Shown here: positions 36,790-46,180 of the stretch, piece by piece
Position numbering within the stretch: position 1 is the first letter of the stretch
Layout: each line of letters starts with the position of its first letter
Origin: Chromohalobacter beijerinckii
Lineage (GTDB): Bacteria > Pseudomonadota > Gammaproteobacteria > Pseudomonadales > Halomonadaceae
Direction of reading: 5' to 3'
DNA length: 64,000 nt
Assembly (NCBI RefSeq): GCF_023061185.1
Contig: NZ_JAKGAK010000010.1
Span: 1-64,000 of the forward strand
Program-made: the position numbers and the translations under genes
Notes under the pieces: model-generated
The model's database searches: none
The model's input: the letters and a program-made list of their open reading frames with translations, nothing else
What the model was told of the DNA's origin: nothing

Positions 36790-38106
36790 ATGGAAGCAAT
36801 AACCAACTTTTCTGTACGGGTCGTACAGCGTTATCTACCCAGTGCATTTGTCCTGGCAGTGATTCTCACCGCTATCGTTTTTGTGTTGGGCGTCGCCGTT
36901 GGCGGTGAGTCACCCATGAACATGGCGGATTACTGGGGTGATGGGTTCTCGAGCCTGTTCAAGTTCGGAATGCAGATGACTCTGGTGTTGCTGACGGGTT
37001 ATGTGCTGGCACTGACCCCGGTGGTACAGAGTCTCTTGACCGGTTTGACCAGGCGGGCCAATACGCCGAAGCAGGCGTTAGTGCTGACGATCGTGGTGAG
37101 CTTTGTCTGTTACTACCTGAATTGGGGCTTCGGCATGGTGGCTGGTGCCATCCTGGCGCGGGAGATGGGGCGTCGGGTCGCTATTCACTTCCCGCTGATT
37201 GTTGCCGCAGCCTACGGTGGCGAGTTGGTGCGTGGTCCCTCTTCCTCCATCCCGCTGGTTATAGCAACTCCTGACCACTTCATGGAAGACGCTATCGGTA
37301 TCGTGCCTGTGACTGAAACCCTCTACTCCGTCTGGAATATTGCGCTGACAGTCGGTCTGCTATGCCTGTTGGTAATCTTCTTCATGCTCCAGAAACAGCC
37401 TGAAAAGATCATCCGGCTGGAAGCGGACAGCGAAGAAGGGCGGGATGCGCCGGCTCCAGAAAAGGCCTACCAAAGCCCATCGGATCGTATTGAGAAGAGC
37501 CGCTGGCCGACGCTTTTCCTCGGTCTACTGGCAGCGGGATATTTACTGAACAAAGTGATTTTTCAGGGATTCAGCATCGATCTGAACACGATCATTCTGA
37601 TCTTTCTGGCCTTGGGCCTTCTCTTGCACCAGAGCCCAGCCGCTTATCTAGGTGCGGCGGAGAAGGCGGTCAATGCGGCTCGCGGAATTATCGTTCAATT
37701 CCCACTCTATGCGGGTATCGCCGGCATGATGACCAGTGCTGGCCTGGTTACCCAGTTTTCTGAAGCCATTATCTCGGTCGCCACACCAGAGACGTTCCCT
37801 CTGCTGACGTTCCTGTCTGCGGGTGCAGTGAACTTTTTCATTCCATCCGGCGGTGGGCAGTGGGCTATTCAGGGGCCCATCATGATGGAAGCGGCTGCAG
37901 CGCTGGGGGCTGACCCGGCACAGACCATCATGGCTTTCACCTGGGGAGATGGCTGGACCAACCAGATCCAGCCCTTCTGGGCGCTTCCCTTGCTGGGTGT
38001 GGCCGGCCGTTCGGCGCGCGACATCATGGGCTATCTGGTGATCTGGTTGATTATCTCCGGCGCTGCCATCGTCAGTACCTTTGTGGCATTGGTCGTATTT
38101 GGCTAG
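36790..38106 (+). CDS. atoE: AtoE-type short-chain fatty acid permease
   Basis: A 438-residue membrane protein with about 11–12 hydrophobic segments. AtoE-family marks are LNWGFGMVAGAILAREM, GGELVRGPSSSIPLVIATP, VNFFIPSGGGQWAIQGPIM and FTWGDGWTNQIQPFWALPLLG. In E. coli AtoE brings in short-chain fatty acids with the ato CoA-transferase. Here it sits behind pcaIJF, so beta-ketoadipate or a related oxo acid is a reasonable substrate (inference). The RBS is weak, consistent with coupling to pcaF. Confidence 0.88.
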   Translation: MEAITNFSVRVVQRYLPSAFVLAVILTAIVFVLGVAVGGESPMNMADYWGDGFSSLFKFGMQMTLVLLTGYVLALTPVVQSLLTGLTRRANTPKQALVLTIVVSFVCYYLNWGFGMVAGAILAREMGRRVAIHFPLIVAAAYGGELVRGPSSSIPLVIATPDHFMEDAIGIVPVTETLYSVWNIALTVGLLCLLVIFFMLQKQPEKIIRLEADSEEGRDAPAPEKAYQSPSDRIEKSRWPTLFLGLLAAGYLLNKVIFQGFSIDLNTIILIFLALGLLLHQSPAAYLGAAEKAVNAARGIIVQFPLYAGIAGMMTSAGLVTQFSEAIISVATPETFPLLTFLSAGAVNFFIPSGGGQWAIQGPIMMEAAAALGADPAQTIMAFTWGDGWTNQIQPFWALPLLGVAGRSARDIMGYLVIWLIISGAAIVSTFVALVVFG

Positions 38107-38132
38107 AGCCACTTTCAAGTAGTGAGTCAGTG

Positions 38133-38523
38133 ATGTCCTTTATCAATATCAACGGCTGCACGGTTGCCTATCGCGATAGCGGTGCAGCCGCGCTGTTGGC
38201 GCATCTCTGGGCGTGAGCCAGAACGTGTGGGAGGGTGTGGTCGCTGCCTTGCATGGCCGCTTCCGCTGCGTGACTTGGGATCTGCTCGGCCATGGCGCCA
38301 GTGGCGGCCTGATCTTGGCGGCCATCTACCTCCCGAGCTGGACGATGTGCTGGGAGTGGCACGCTTGCATTTCGTGGGTACCTCGGTCAGGGGCGTGATC
38401 AGCTAGCTGTTGCTGATCCTGTGTCCTGAGAGTCTTTCCGATGTCGTGCTGATCAATACCGGCGCGTTCATCGACACCCCGACAACGGGCACACGCGGGT
38501 CTCGCACGTACGTCAAAGACGTC
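38133..38523 (+). pseudogene. pcaD: pcaD (3-oxoadipate enol-lactonase) remnant
   Basis: Starts as an alpha/beta-hydrolase, MSFININGCTVAYRDSG, but a frameshift near 38195–38205 leads to a stop. Another frame continues as GVSQNVWEGVVAALHGRF and LLGHGASG. After further shifts it resumes with VARLHFVGTSVRGVIS, whose nucleophile Ser of GxSxG is lost, then an in-frame stop and SLSDVVLINTGAFIDTP. It is cut off by the convergent dehydratase gene. Its position after pcaIJF fits pcaD. Confidence 0.8.
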
Positions 38524-38525
38524 GC

Positions 38526-39470
38526 TCACAAAAAGCCGGCCAGCTCATCGCGCCCCAGGTTGGCGCCGGTGACGATGACCACGATATCGCCTTGCGGCGG
38601 TAGTGTCGCCGCGCTTTCGAGCAGGGCGGCCACCCCCACGGCGGCGCCAGGCTCCGCGACTAGCTTGGTCTGGTAAAGCAAGTGGCGCATGGCACGGTGG
38701 ATGGCATCTTCATCCACGTCGACGAGCTCGGCGACGTGTTGGCGACTCAGCGGATAGGTGTGCTCGCCGACGATAGCGGCGGCGAGACTCTTGGCGCAGC
38801 TTTGCACCTCACTGAGCCTAGCGGGGCCACCCTGGGCCCAGGCATGCGCCATGCTCGCCGCCCCGCTGGGTTCCACGCCGATCAGCGAGAGCGAGGGGCG
38901 CAGCGCCGACGTCGCCACGCCGATGCCCCCGATCAGGCCGCCGCCACCGACCGGGCACAGAATCGCCTGGGCGTCCGGCGCCTGCTCGAGCACCTCGAGC
39001 CCCAGCGTGCCCTGGCCGGCGATGATGCGTTCGTCGTCATAGGGATGCACCAGCGTCAGGCCGCGTTCCTCGACCATTTCATGCATCAATGTCCAGGCCG
39101 CGTTGATATCGCCATGCAGGATGACCTCCGCACCCAGCGCGCGGCTTCCTTCGACCTTGAAGGGACTCGCATTCTCGGGCATCACGATGGTTACGGGCAC
39201 GCTCCTTTGCTGTGCCGCCCAGGCTAGGCCCAAGGCGTGGTTGCCGGCGGAAACGGCGCCTAGCCCACCGACAAGTTCCGCGTCGCGGGCCGTGCGTAGC
39301 CAGTTCAGCGAACCGCGTGCCTTGAAGGAGCCGGTGTGCTGAAATGACTCTGCCTTGAGCCACACGCGCCGTCCCAGACGCTCGGACAGCGTCTGGTCGA
39401 GCAACAGCGGTGTCGGCGCGAGGGCCTCGGCGATCCGTTCCCGCGCGCGTTGGACATCGCTTACTTCCAT
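38526..39470 (-). CDS. PLP-dependent threonine/serine dehydratase-family enzyme
   Basis: A 314-residue fold-type II PLP enzyme. The Schiff-base Lys is in SFQHTGSFKARG (about residue 50), Asn loop is AVSAGNHALGLAW, and the phosphate cup is CPVGGGGLIGG. No C-terminal ACT regulatory domain, so it resembles catabolic threonine/serine dehydratases and serine racemase-like enzymes more than biosynthetic IlvA. Its start overlaps the end of the upstream thioredoxin-fold gene by 10 bp. Confidence 0.85.
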   Translation of the reverse strand: MEVSDVQRARERIAEALAPTPLLLDQTLSERLGRRVWLKAESFQHTGSFKARGSLNWLRTARDAELVGGLGAVSAGNHALGLAWAAQQRSVPVTIVMPENASPFKVEGSRALGAEVILHGDINAAWTLMHEMVEERGLTLVHPYDDERIIAGQGTLGLEVLEQAPDAQAILCPVGGGGLIGGIGVATSALRPSLSLIGVEPSGAASMAHAWAQGGPARLSEVQSCAKSLAAAIVGEHTYPLSRQHVAELVDVDEDAIHRAMRHLLYQTKLVAEPGAAVGVAALLESAATLPPQGDIVVIVTGANLGRDELAGFL

Positions 39471-40009
39471 TTGATATTGCAGCCCATGGAAGGCGTCTGC
39501 TGCGCTGACGGTGCGCGGTCCGCGAGCACGGCGTTGGCGGCGGCCCGTAAATCCTCCCCGGTGACCGGCGTCTCCTTGCTGGGTCGGCTGGCGTCGAACT
39601 GCCCTCGGTAGGCCAAGCGATGCTCATGGTCGAAGAGGAAGAAGTCCGGAGTACAGGCTGCCTCGAAAGCACGTGCCACGTCCTGGCTTTCATCCACCAG
39701 ATAATCGAAGGTGTAGCCGCGTGCGTCGATTTCTGCACGCATGTTCTCGGGATTGTCGTCCGGATGGGCGTGAAAGTCGTTGCTGTTGATGGCGATCACC
39801 GCCAGGCCCTTGGCCTGATACTCGCGGGCGAAATCGGCGAAGGCATCCGCGATGTGCTTGACGAAGGGGCAGTGGTTGCAGATGAACGCGACGAGGATCG
39901 GCCGCCCGGCGAAATCGGCGCTGTCGACTTCCTTGCCGTCGGCATCGGGAAGCTGAAATGCCGGCAGTGGGGAGCCCAGTTCGGTCATGGTGGAAGGTGT
40001 CAATGACAT
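39461..40009 (-). CDS. Thioredoxin-fold (AhpC/TSA-like) protein
   Basis: A 182-residue protein starting at ATG 40007–40009 behind GGAGG (longer frame to 40042). It has a redoxin core with AFICNHCPFVKHIADAF, a CxxC-type active site near residue 40, followed by INSNDFHAHPDDNPENM and CTPDFFLFD. The group is often labelled thioredoxin-family or peroxiredoxin-like of unknown role. Translational overlap with the dehydratase suggests joint expression. Confidence 0.82.
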   Translation of the reverse strand: MSLTPSTMTELGSPLPAFQLPDADGKEVDSADFAGRPILVAFICNHCPFVKHIADAFADFAREYQAKGLAVIAINSNDFHAHPDDNPENMRAEIDARGYTFDYLVDESQDVARAFEAACTPDFFLFDHEHRLAYRGQFDASRPSKETPVTGEDLRAAANAVLADRAPSAQQTPSMGCNIKWK

Positions 40010-40126
40010 GGGGACCTCCGATGCGCGCTGAATATCACTCACGCCTTATGACGGGCGAGAAGCCTGCCTTCATTCTAGGCGCGATTGGCCCCTCAAGGGC
40101 AAGGGTGCCTCTGAGAGGGGCATTGT

Positions 40127-40292
40127 CTAGGCGCGTTGGGCAGACATGAGGTTACGCCAAGCGAGCAGTGCGATGAGCAGGAACAACAGCGCGGCGATGC
40201 TGAACAACAGGGGGAAACCGCCGAGGCCGAACAACAGGGCGCCGAGAAACGGCCCGCTGGCCATGCCCATGAAGCTAAAGAAGTTGTAGGGT
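40127..40292 (-). pseudogene. C-terminal fragment of an MFS transporter
   Basis: On the minus strand this codes for about 54 residues ending in TAG, including FFSFMGMASGPFLGALLF and FPLLFSIAALLFLLIALLAW, the last two membrane helices of a major-facilitator permease. Homology stops abruptly near 40292, where an AT-rich stretch begins. The rest of the transporter is absent, so the gene was truncated, probably when the aldehyde/alcohol dehydrogenase block arrived. Confidence 0.7.
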
Positions 40293-40406
40293 ATCAAGTT
40301 CGTTGATAATTGCTATTAGCCTGCATATTAATTATCCGGCTAGGCTCGCATGACCACGACGCGGCCCGACGAGGCGCGTCTTCGCATGTCGATTGAGGTG
40401 AGACAC

Positions 40407-41879
40407 ATGACACAAGCACCGTTGTTTGCCGGCCAGGATGCCCAGCCGATCGCAGGAGGCTGGCGCCAGGGAAGTGCCGAGCGCCGCCTGACCGTGACCA
40501 ACCCGTATTCCGGGGAAACGCTGCTCGAGCTGGCGATGGCCGACCGGCAAGACCTGGACGCGGCCTATCGCCATGCGCAGGCGGCCCAGGCCGAATGGGC
40601 GGCGCTGGGGCCGAACGCGCGTGGCGATGTCATGCGGCGCGCGGTGGCGATCTTCGACGAGCGCCATGACGAGATCATCGACTGGATCATTCGCGAGTCG
40701 GGCAGTACGCGGATCAAGGCGCAGCTTGAGTGGAACGCGGCACGGGCGATTACTCAGGAAGCGGCGAGCATGCCGACCCGGGCCCATGGCCGCATCCTGC
40801 CGTCTGACATTCCTGGCAAGGAAAGTCGCGTCTATCGGGCGCCGCTGGGCGTGGTGGGCGTGATCAGCCCGTGGAACTTCCCGCTCAACCTGAGCGCTCG
40901 CTCGGTGGCGCCGGCGCTGGCGCTGGGCAACGCGGTGGTCGTCAAGCCGGCCAGCGACACGCCGGTGACCGGCGGACTGCTGCTGGCACGTATCTTCGAA
41001 GAGGCAGGGTTGCCACCGGGCGTGTTGAGCGTCGTCGTCGGTGCCGGTTCCGAGATCGGCGATGCCTTCGTCGAGCATCCCGTTCCTTCGTTGATCACCT
41101 TCACCGGCTCCACCCCCGTGGGGCTCAACATCGGTCGCCTGGCGAGCGGCGGCAAGCATCTCAAGCACGTCGCCCTGGAACTCGGCGGCAACAGTCCCTT
41201 CGTGGTGCTGGCGGATGCCGATGTGGAGCAGGCGGTCGATGCGGCGGTGGTCGGCAAGTTCCTCCATCAGGGCCAGATTTGCATGGCGATCAATCGCATC
41301 ATCGTCGAAGAGCCGTTGCGTGACGCCTTCACCACTCGCTTCGTCGAACGCGTCAAGGCATTGCACCTGGGCGACCCCGCCGACCCCGAGACCGCCGTGG
41401 GGCCGATCATCAACGCCAAGCAGCTCGAGGGACTCCAGACCAAGATCGCCAAGGCGCATGCCGAGGGCGCCACCTTGCTGACCGGAGGCGACCCCGAGGG
41501 TAATGTCTTGCCGCCGCACGTGTTCGGCGATGTCACGGCGGACATGGAATTGGCCGACGAAGAGATTTTCGGGCCGCTGGTGGGGATTCAGTCCGCGCGT
41601 GACGAAGCGCATGCGCTGGAGCTGGCCAACCGCACCGAGTTCGGTCTGTCGAGCGCGGTCTTCACGAGCAACCTGGAACGCGGCGTGCGCTTCGCGCAGG
41701 GCATCAAGGCGGGCATGACCCATGTCAACGACATCCCCGTCAACGACGAGCCGCATGCGCCGTTCGGCGGCGAAAAGAACTCCGGCCTGGGCCGCTTCAA
41801 TGGCGACTGGGCGATCGATGAGTTCACCACGGAGCACTGGATCACGCTGCAGCATGAACCGCGCCAGTATCCGTTCTAA
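40407..41879 (+). CDS. NAD(P)-dependent aldehyde dehydrogenase (aryl-aldehyde type)
   Basis: A 490-residue ALDH starting at ATG 40407 behind AGGTGA. Catalytic Glu is in [12 protein letters not shown], Cys in [13 protein letters not shown] (about residue 290), and the cofactor loop is [12 protein letters not shown]. The motif pattern resembles benzaldehyde/vanillin dehydrogenases. The next gene is an aryl-alcohol dehydrogenase, so the pair would take benzyl-type alcohols to benzoates. No transport or ring-cleavage gene is adjacent. Confidence 0.87.
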   Translation: MTQAPLFAGQDAQPIAGGWRQGSAERRLTVTNPYSGETLLELAMADRQDLDAAYRHAQAAQAEWAALGPNARGDVMRRAVAIFDERHDEIIDWIIRESGSTRIKAQLEWNAARAITQEAASMPTRAHGRILPSDIPGKESRVYRAPLGVVGVISPWNFPLNLSARSVAPALALGNAVVVKPASDTPVTGGLLLARIFEEAGLPPGVLSVVVGAGSEIGDAFVEHPVPSLITFTGSTPVGLNIGRLASGGKHLKHVALELGGNSPFVVLADADVEQAVDAAVVGKFLHQGQICMAINRIIVEEPLRDAFTTRFVERVKALHLGDPADPETAVGPIINAKQLEGLQTKIAKAHAEGATLLTGGDPEGNVLPPHVFGDVTADMELADEEIFGPLVGIQSARDEAHALELANRTEFGLSSAVFTSNLERGVRFAQGIKAGMTHVNDIPVNDEPHAPFGGEKNSGLGRFNGDWAIDEFTTEHWITLQHEPRQYPF

Positions 41880-41952
41880 CCCATAGGCGGGAGCGATACC
41901 CGGGCCGAGGCATGGCCCGGGACATGCACCGCAACGTCGTGAGGAGCTTTCC

Positions 41953-43044
41953 ATGCAAATCAAAGCGGCCGTGACGCGAGACAAGGGCGGGCCCTTCTCG
42001 GTGGAGACCCTGACCTTGACCGAGCCGGGGGCCAACGAGTTGCGCCTGCGCATCGTGGCCACCGGGGTGTGCCACACGGATGCCGTCGCCCGGGACCTGG
42101 AGCTGACGCCGTTCCCCGTTGTTCTGGGGCACGAGGGCGCCGGGGTAGTGGAAGCCGTGGGGAGCGAGATCACGGCGTTCGCGCCGGGGGACCATGTCGT
42201 GCTGTCGTTTGCCCATTGCGGCGCATGCGAGCATTGCCTGACCGGCCATCCTACCGTCTGCATGCGCATGAACGAGTTGAATTTCGGCGGGCGTGCCGAG
42301 AACGGGGCCTGTTACCTGCATCGAGGCGACGAAGCGGTTTCCACCTTCTTCGGGCAGTCCTCGTTCGGGTCCCATGCGGTGGTGCATGAGCGCAACGCGG
42401 TCAAGGTGGATCCGGATCTCGACCTGGGCTTGCTGGCCCCATTGGGCTGCGGCATTCAGACCGGGAGCGGCACGGTTCTCAATCGCCTCAAGCCGGCGTT
42501 CGGCAGCAGCCTGGTGGTCTACGGCTGTGGCGCGGTGGGATTGAGCGCCGTCATGGCGGCCCGTCTCGCCGGCTGCGCACGGATCATCGCCGTCGACGTG
42601 CACGACAATCGCTTGTCGCTCGCCAAGGAGCTGGGGGCCACGCACGTCTTCAATGGCAGCCAGGTAGACGTGGTGGAAGAGATTCGTGCGGTGACCGGCG
42701 TGGGGGCGCACTATGGTATCGAGACAACCGGTGTGCCGCAGGTCGTGCGGCAAGGGATGCATGCGTTGCGTCCGCTGGGTCAGCTGGCCATCGTGGGCGT
42801 GACACCGGAGGTCACGCTGGACGTGCACAATGATCTGATGGCGGAAGGCAAGACCATGCTGGGCGTGATCGAGGGCGACTCGGTGCCCAAGGTGTTCATT
42901 CCCCAGCTCATCGACTACTACTGCCAGGGGCAGTTTCCGTTCGACAAGCTGGTGACGTTTTATGAGTTCGATGCCCTGGAAGAGGCGTTTTCGGATTCCA
43001 AGTCCGGCAAGACCATCAAGCCGGTGGTGCGTATGAATCCATAG
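41953..43044 (+). CDS. Zinc-dependent aryl-alcohol dehydrogenase (XylB-like)
   Basis: A 363-residue medium-chain dehydrogenase. The catalytic zinc ligands are Cys in GVCHTDAV and His in LGHEGAGVVE; the structural zinc Cys cluster is CGACEHCLTGHPTVC, and the NAD loop is VYGCGAVGLSAVMAA. The insertion after the Cys cluster and overall length match benzyl-alcohol dehydrogenases. It is 73 bp after the aldehyde dehydrogenase. The stop codon is inside a 10-bp hairpin. Confidence 0.87.
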   Translation: MQIKAAVTRDKGGPFSVETLTLTEPGANELRLRIVATGVCHTDAVARDLELTPFPVVLGHEGAGVVEAVGSEITAFAPGDHVVLSFAHCGACEHCLTGHPTVCMRMNELNFGGRAENGACYLHRGDEAVSTFFGQSSFGSHAVVHERNAVKVDPDLDLGLLAPLGCGIQTGSGTVLNRLKPAFGSSLVVYGCGAVGLSAVMAARLAGCARIIAVDVHDNRLSLAKELGATHVFNGSQVDVVEEIRAVTGVGAHYGIETTGVPQVVRQGMHALRPLGQLAIVGVTPEVTLDVHNDLMAEGKTMLGVIEGDSVPKVFIPQLIDYYCQGQFPFDKLVTFYEFDALEEAFSDSKSGKTIKPVVRMNP

Positions 43045-43059
43045 ATTCATACGCTTCTT
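43029..43059 (+). terminator. Stem-loop over the aryl-alcohol dehydrogenase stop
   Basis: GCGTATGAAT (43029–43038) and ATTCATACGC (43045–43054) form a perfect 10-bp stem with loop CCATAG that contains the TAG stop, followed by TTCTT. Likely terminator. Confidence 0.65.
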
Positions 43060-43098
43060 GCAGAAGATGAAAAACGTCTACGACGCTTGAATGTCGCG

Positions 43099-44199
43099 TT
43101 AGCCGAATAGCTTTTTAAGCGTATGCGGCTGGCTGCGCAAATACTGCTTCGGGGCATGTACGGTCGCGCCGAGCTTGGCGGCGGCGTGCCACGGCCAGCG
43201 CGGGTCGTAGAGCATGCCGCGGGCCAGCGCGACGGCGTCTGCTTCGCCACCGAAGACGATGCCCTCTGCCTGTTCCGGTTCGGTGATCAGGCCGACAGCA
43301 ATCACCGGCATGGCGACTTCCTGCTTCATGCGGCGAGCGAACGGTACCTGATAGTTGGGGCCGACGTTCAAGGTCTGGCGTGGGTCCAGGCCACCACCGG
43401 AGCAGTCGATGAAGCTGCAGCCGCGGGCGTCGAGTGCTCGCGCCAACTCGACGCTTTGTTCCAGATCCCAGCCGCCTTCGACCCAATCGCTTCCGGAGAT
43501 ACGGATACCCACAGGCTTGTCGTCCGGGAAAACCGAACGCACGGCATCGAAGATCTCCAGCACGATCCGCATGCGGTTTTCCAGACTGCCGCCGTACTCG
43601 TCATCGCGCTGATTCGAAAGCGGCGACAAGAACTCGTGCAGCAGATAGCCATGCGCTGCGTGCAGTTCGATCAACTCGAAACCGAGACGCTCGGCGCGCT
43701 TGGCCGAGGCGACGAAGTTCGCCTTGAGCTGCTCGATATCATCGAGACTCATCGCCTGTGGCGGACGCTGCCCGTCCTGATACGGTACGGCGGAAGGCGC
43801 CACGGTTTGCCAGCCCCCCTCTTCCAGGCTTAGCTGGGCACCGCCTTCCCAAGGTGCCTGGCAGGAGGCTTTGCGTCCGGCGTGGCCCAACTGGATGCCG
43901 ACCGGCATCGGCGAGTGGGCACGAACGGACTCGAGTACACGTGCCATCGCTTGCTCGTTGTCGTCCGAATAGAGCCCCACGTCGCCAGAGGTGATGCGTC
44001 CTTCCGGCGCGACGGCGGAGGCCTCGACGATCAAGAGTCCTGCCCCGGAGAGAGCGAGATGCCCCAGATGAATCTTGTGCCAGTCGGTCATGCTGCCGTT
44101 TTCGTCGGCGGAGTATTGGCACATCGGTGAAATGACGATGCGATTGGGCAATTCGAGCCGGCCGAGCGTGAGCGGCGAGAACAGCTTAGGGGATGCCAT
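43099..44199 (-). CDS. Old yellow enzyme-family NADH:flavin oxidoreductase (YqjM/XenA-like)
   Basis: A 366-residue FMN enzyme that reduces activated C=C bonds and xenobiotics. YqjM-type features: the active-site Cys in SPMCQYSADENG (about residue 26), HAAHGYLLHEFLSPLSN with the substrate-binding His pair, DEYGGSLENR, and the C-terminal FGGEADAVALARGMLYDPRWPW. It converges on the alcohol dehydrogenase. A single-gene unit, with TRIC-type gene upstream on the same strand. Confidence 0.92.
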   Translation of the reverse strand: MASPKLFSPLTLGRLELPNRIVISPMCQYSADENGSMTDWHKIHLGHLALSGAGLLIVEASAVAPEGRITSGDVGLYSDDNEQAMARVLESVRAHSPMPVGIQLGHAGRKASCQAPWEGGAQLSLEEGGWQTVAPSAVPYQDGQRPPQAMSLDDIEQLKANFVASAKRAERLGFELIELHAAHGYLLHEFLSPLSNQRDDEYGGSLENRMRIVLEIFDAVRSVFPDDKPVGIRISGSDWVEGGWDLEQSVELARALDARGCSFIDCSGGGLDPRQTLNVGPNYQVPFARRMKQEVAMPVIAVGLITEPEQAEGIVFGGEADAVALARGMLYDPRWPWHAAAKLGATVHAPKQYLRSQPHTLKKLFG

Positions 44200-44261
44200 T
44201 GAAACGTTCCTGAAGGGAATGATGGCAACAATGTAGCGTGCTAATAATTGCTTGGCAATGG

Positions 44262-45032
44262 CTATCTGCGCCGTCGTTTGGGCGAGAGCATTCGTACGCG
44301 GGCTTTAGAGCGTGGCTTCTTTTCTATCTCGTTCGACGACGGTGTTGCGTTGTGCATAGTGCTTTGAGATTCAGCACTTTTAGATTTAGTGCTTTTAGAT
44401 GAAGCCTCGGCTGGCGAGGTGATCCAGGCGAATACCGGCAAGGAGAGGCGCCAGTAGATGGCACTGAGACGCAGCCCCAGGATCACCAGTATAGGCAGCG
44501 CGATAGTGGCGTAGGGGTGGATAGGTTGACTGTACAGGATGACGTAAGTCCAGGCGCCTGCAATAGAAGCTGTCGCATAAATTTCCTGGCGCAGCACCAT
44601 GGGGACGCGTCTTGCGAGTACATCACGCAGCATCCCGCCCGCGACACCGGTGAGGAGTCCCATCAATACCGCTACGGTACCACCATGGCCCAACGCCAAT
44701 GCCTTGTGAGCGCCGATGATGGTGAAGATGGCGAGCCCGAAGGCATCGAGTACGGGCAGGACGATGCGCGATAACCGGTGAATGTAATGAAAGCCGACAA
44801 TCGATGACACGACGGTGATGATGATCACCCATAGATAGGTGGGGTCGGTGACCCAGAACACCGGGCGAATGCCCAGTAACAGATCGCGCAGGGTACCGCC
44901 GCCGATGCCTGTCATCGCGGCCAGTACCAGCATGCCGAACGGATCCATCCTCGAGCGGCAGGCAATGATCACGCCCGACAGCGCAAAGACGATCACGCCC
45001 GCCAGGTCCAGCCAGTAAATCCATCCTGCCAC
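44262..45032 (-). CDS. TRIC/UPF0126-family membrane channel
   Basis: A 256-residue inner-membrane protein with seven hydrophobic segments in two repeats, each with the glycine-rich signature (AAMTGIGGGTLRDLL; GLLTGVAGGMLRDVL). Prokaryotic TRIC proteins form trimeric cation channels. An unusual hydrophilic, Ser/Lys/Arg-rich tail of about 50 residues follows the membrane core (SPAEASSKSTKSKSAES to KRRRR), which is not part of the normal fold. Confidence 0.87.
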   Translation of the reverse strand: MAGWIYWLDLAGVIVFALSGVIIACRSRMDPFGMLVLAAMTGIGGGTLRDLLLGIRPVFWVTDPTYLWVIIITVVSSIVGFHYIHRLSRIVLPVLDAFGLAIFTIIGAHKALALGHGGTVAVLMGLLTGVAGGMLRDVLARRVPMVLRQEIYATASIAGAWTYVILYSQPIHPYATIALPILVILGLRLSAIYWRLSLPVFAWITSPAEASSKSTKSKSAESQSTMHNATPSSNEIEKKPRSKARVRMLSPKRRRR

Positions 45033-45269
45033 TGCGACGCTCCTTGGCTACTTTGCCAGCTACCGCTTGAGCGGAAATACAAAACGAACGCCATTGTAGG
45101 CTCAAGTGCCTGGATACGTCGCGCGCTCAGGCTCGTCTTTCCCCGGTCGCCAAGCGGCTGGCGCACCAGGGATACCTACGATATCGTATGTAAAGGGCCG
45201 GGTGTGCGTGCCTGCAAGTGGCGGGCGGTCAGCCGGTGGTCATGCAATGAATCCAGGGAGTCGGTCGAC

Positions 45270-46040
45270 ATGCAGGCAGGATATCGATACGCGGCGTTGG
45301 CCGTGGCGTTACCGATGCTGGCGGTGGCAACGCCCAGCCAGGCGCAGGACAGCGGCTGGCAAGGGAGTCTGGGGGCGGGGGCGATCCATGCTCCCGATTA
45401 TCTGGGAAGCGATGACTACGAAACGTCCGTATGGCCGTCGGTCGACCTGACCTATGGCGATAGCCTGTATATCAACGCGCGCGATGGCGTGGGCTGGAAC
45501 GTCATCAATCGGGATGGCTGGCGGGTATCGCCGTTTCTCGGTTACACCTTCGGACGCGACAACGACGATGACCTGCATCGTCTCGATGAAGTCGACGGCG
45601 GAGTCACGGCGGGCCTGCGGGCCGAATACACCGAGGGCCATTGGCAGTACAGCGCGGCCGTGGAAACGCCGCTGAGCGGTGACGTGGATGGCTACCATGT
45701 CAGCGCCAAGGCGCACTGGCGCTCGCGCTTGACCCAGCGGCTCTCCGTTTCGCTGGGCCCGAACGTCGCCTATGGAAGCGACGCCTGGACCGAGGACATG
45801 TTCGGCATTTCCGCGCGGGAGAGTCGGCGTTCCGGGCTGGATGCGTACTCGCCGAGCGAGGGCTATTTCCGCTTCGGTGCCGATGCCAGTGCCAGTTATT
45901 ATCTCACGCGGACGTGGTCCGTCACGGGCCTGGTCGGCGTGTCGCGCCTGACCGGCGACGCCAAGGACAGTCCCATCGTCGACGAGATCGGTGATGCGAC
46001 CCAGGCCTACGTGGGCGGATTCATCAACTACAACTTCTAG
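45270..46040 (+). CDS. MipA/OmpV-family outer-membrane protein
   Basis: A 256-residue outer-membrane beta-barrel starting at ATG 45270 behind GGGAG. Signal peptide ends ATPSQA; the mature N-terminus GWQGSLGAGAIHAPDYLGSDDYETSVWPSVDLTY is the MipA signature (pattern GxxxxPxYxGS). The C-terminus VGGFINYNF ends in Phe, as expected for BAM-dependent barrels. Family members scaffold murein enzymes or act as small porins; which applies here is unknown. Confidence 0.88.
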   Translation: MQAGYRYAALAVALPMLAVATPSQAQDSGWQGSLGAGAIHAPDYLGSDDYETSVWPSVDLTYGDSLYINARDGVGWNVINRDGWRVSPFLGYTFGRDNDDDLHRLDEVDGGVTAGLRAEYTEGHWQYSAAVETPLSGDVDGYHVSAKAHWRSRLTQRLSVSLGPNVAYGSDAWTEDMFGISARESRRSGLDAYSPSEGYFRFGADASASYYLTRTWSVTGLVGVSRLTGDAKDSPIVDEIGDATQAYVGGFINYNF

Positions 46041-46116
46041 GCACGGTTCAGTCGGTATCGTCCAGCAGGCAGTTGGCAGAAAGTGCCTGACGTCGGGAGC
46101 GCTACAGGTGCAGAAA

Positions 46117-46147
46117 TTAGACCAAGGTCTAAAGACCAAGGTATAAT
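46117..46147 (+). promoter_or_regulatory. Palindromic operator and -10 box before a small ORF
   Basis: TTAGACCAAGGTCTAA (46117–46132) is a dyad with 7-bp arms; AGACCAAGGT repeats at 46133–46142 and runs into a perfect TATAAT (46142–46147). The TAGACC/GGTCTA arms resemble operators of TetR-family regulators such as NemR. No TetR gene is in the window. Confidence 0.55.
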
Positions 46148-46180
46148 ATCTGGATATCCACCGACACAGGCACGTTATCC

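Noticed and set aside
35511-36806. 431-codon open frame antisense to pcaF
   Set aside because: Low-complexity His/Arg/Gly-rich translation with no domain; pcaF is unambiguous.
40332-42269. 645-codon open frame antisense to the aldehyde and alcohol dehydrogenases
   Set aside because: Spans two real genes and their gap; composition artefact.
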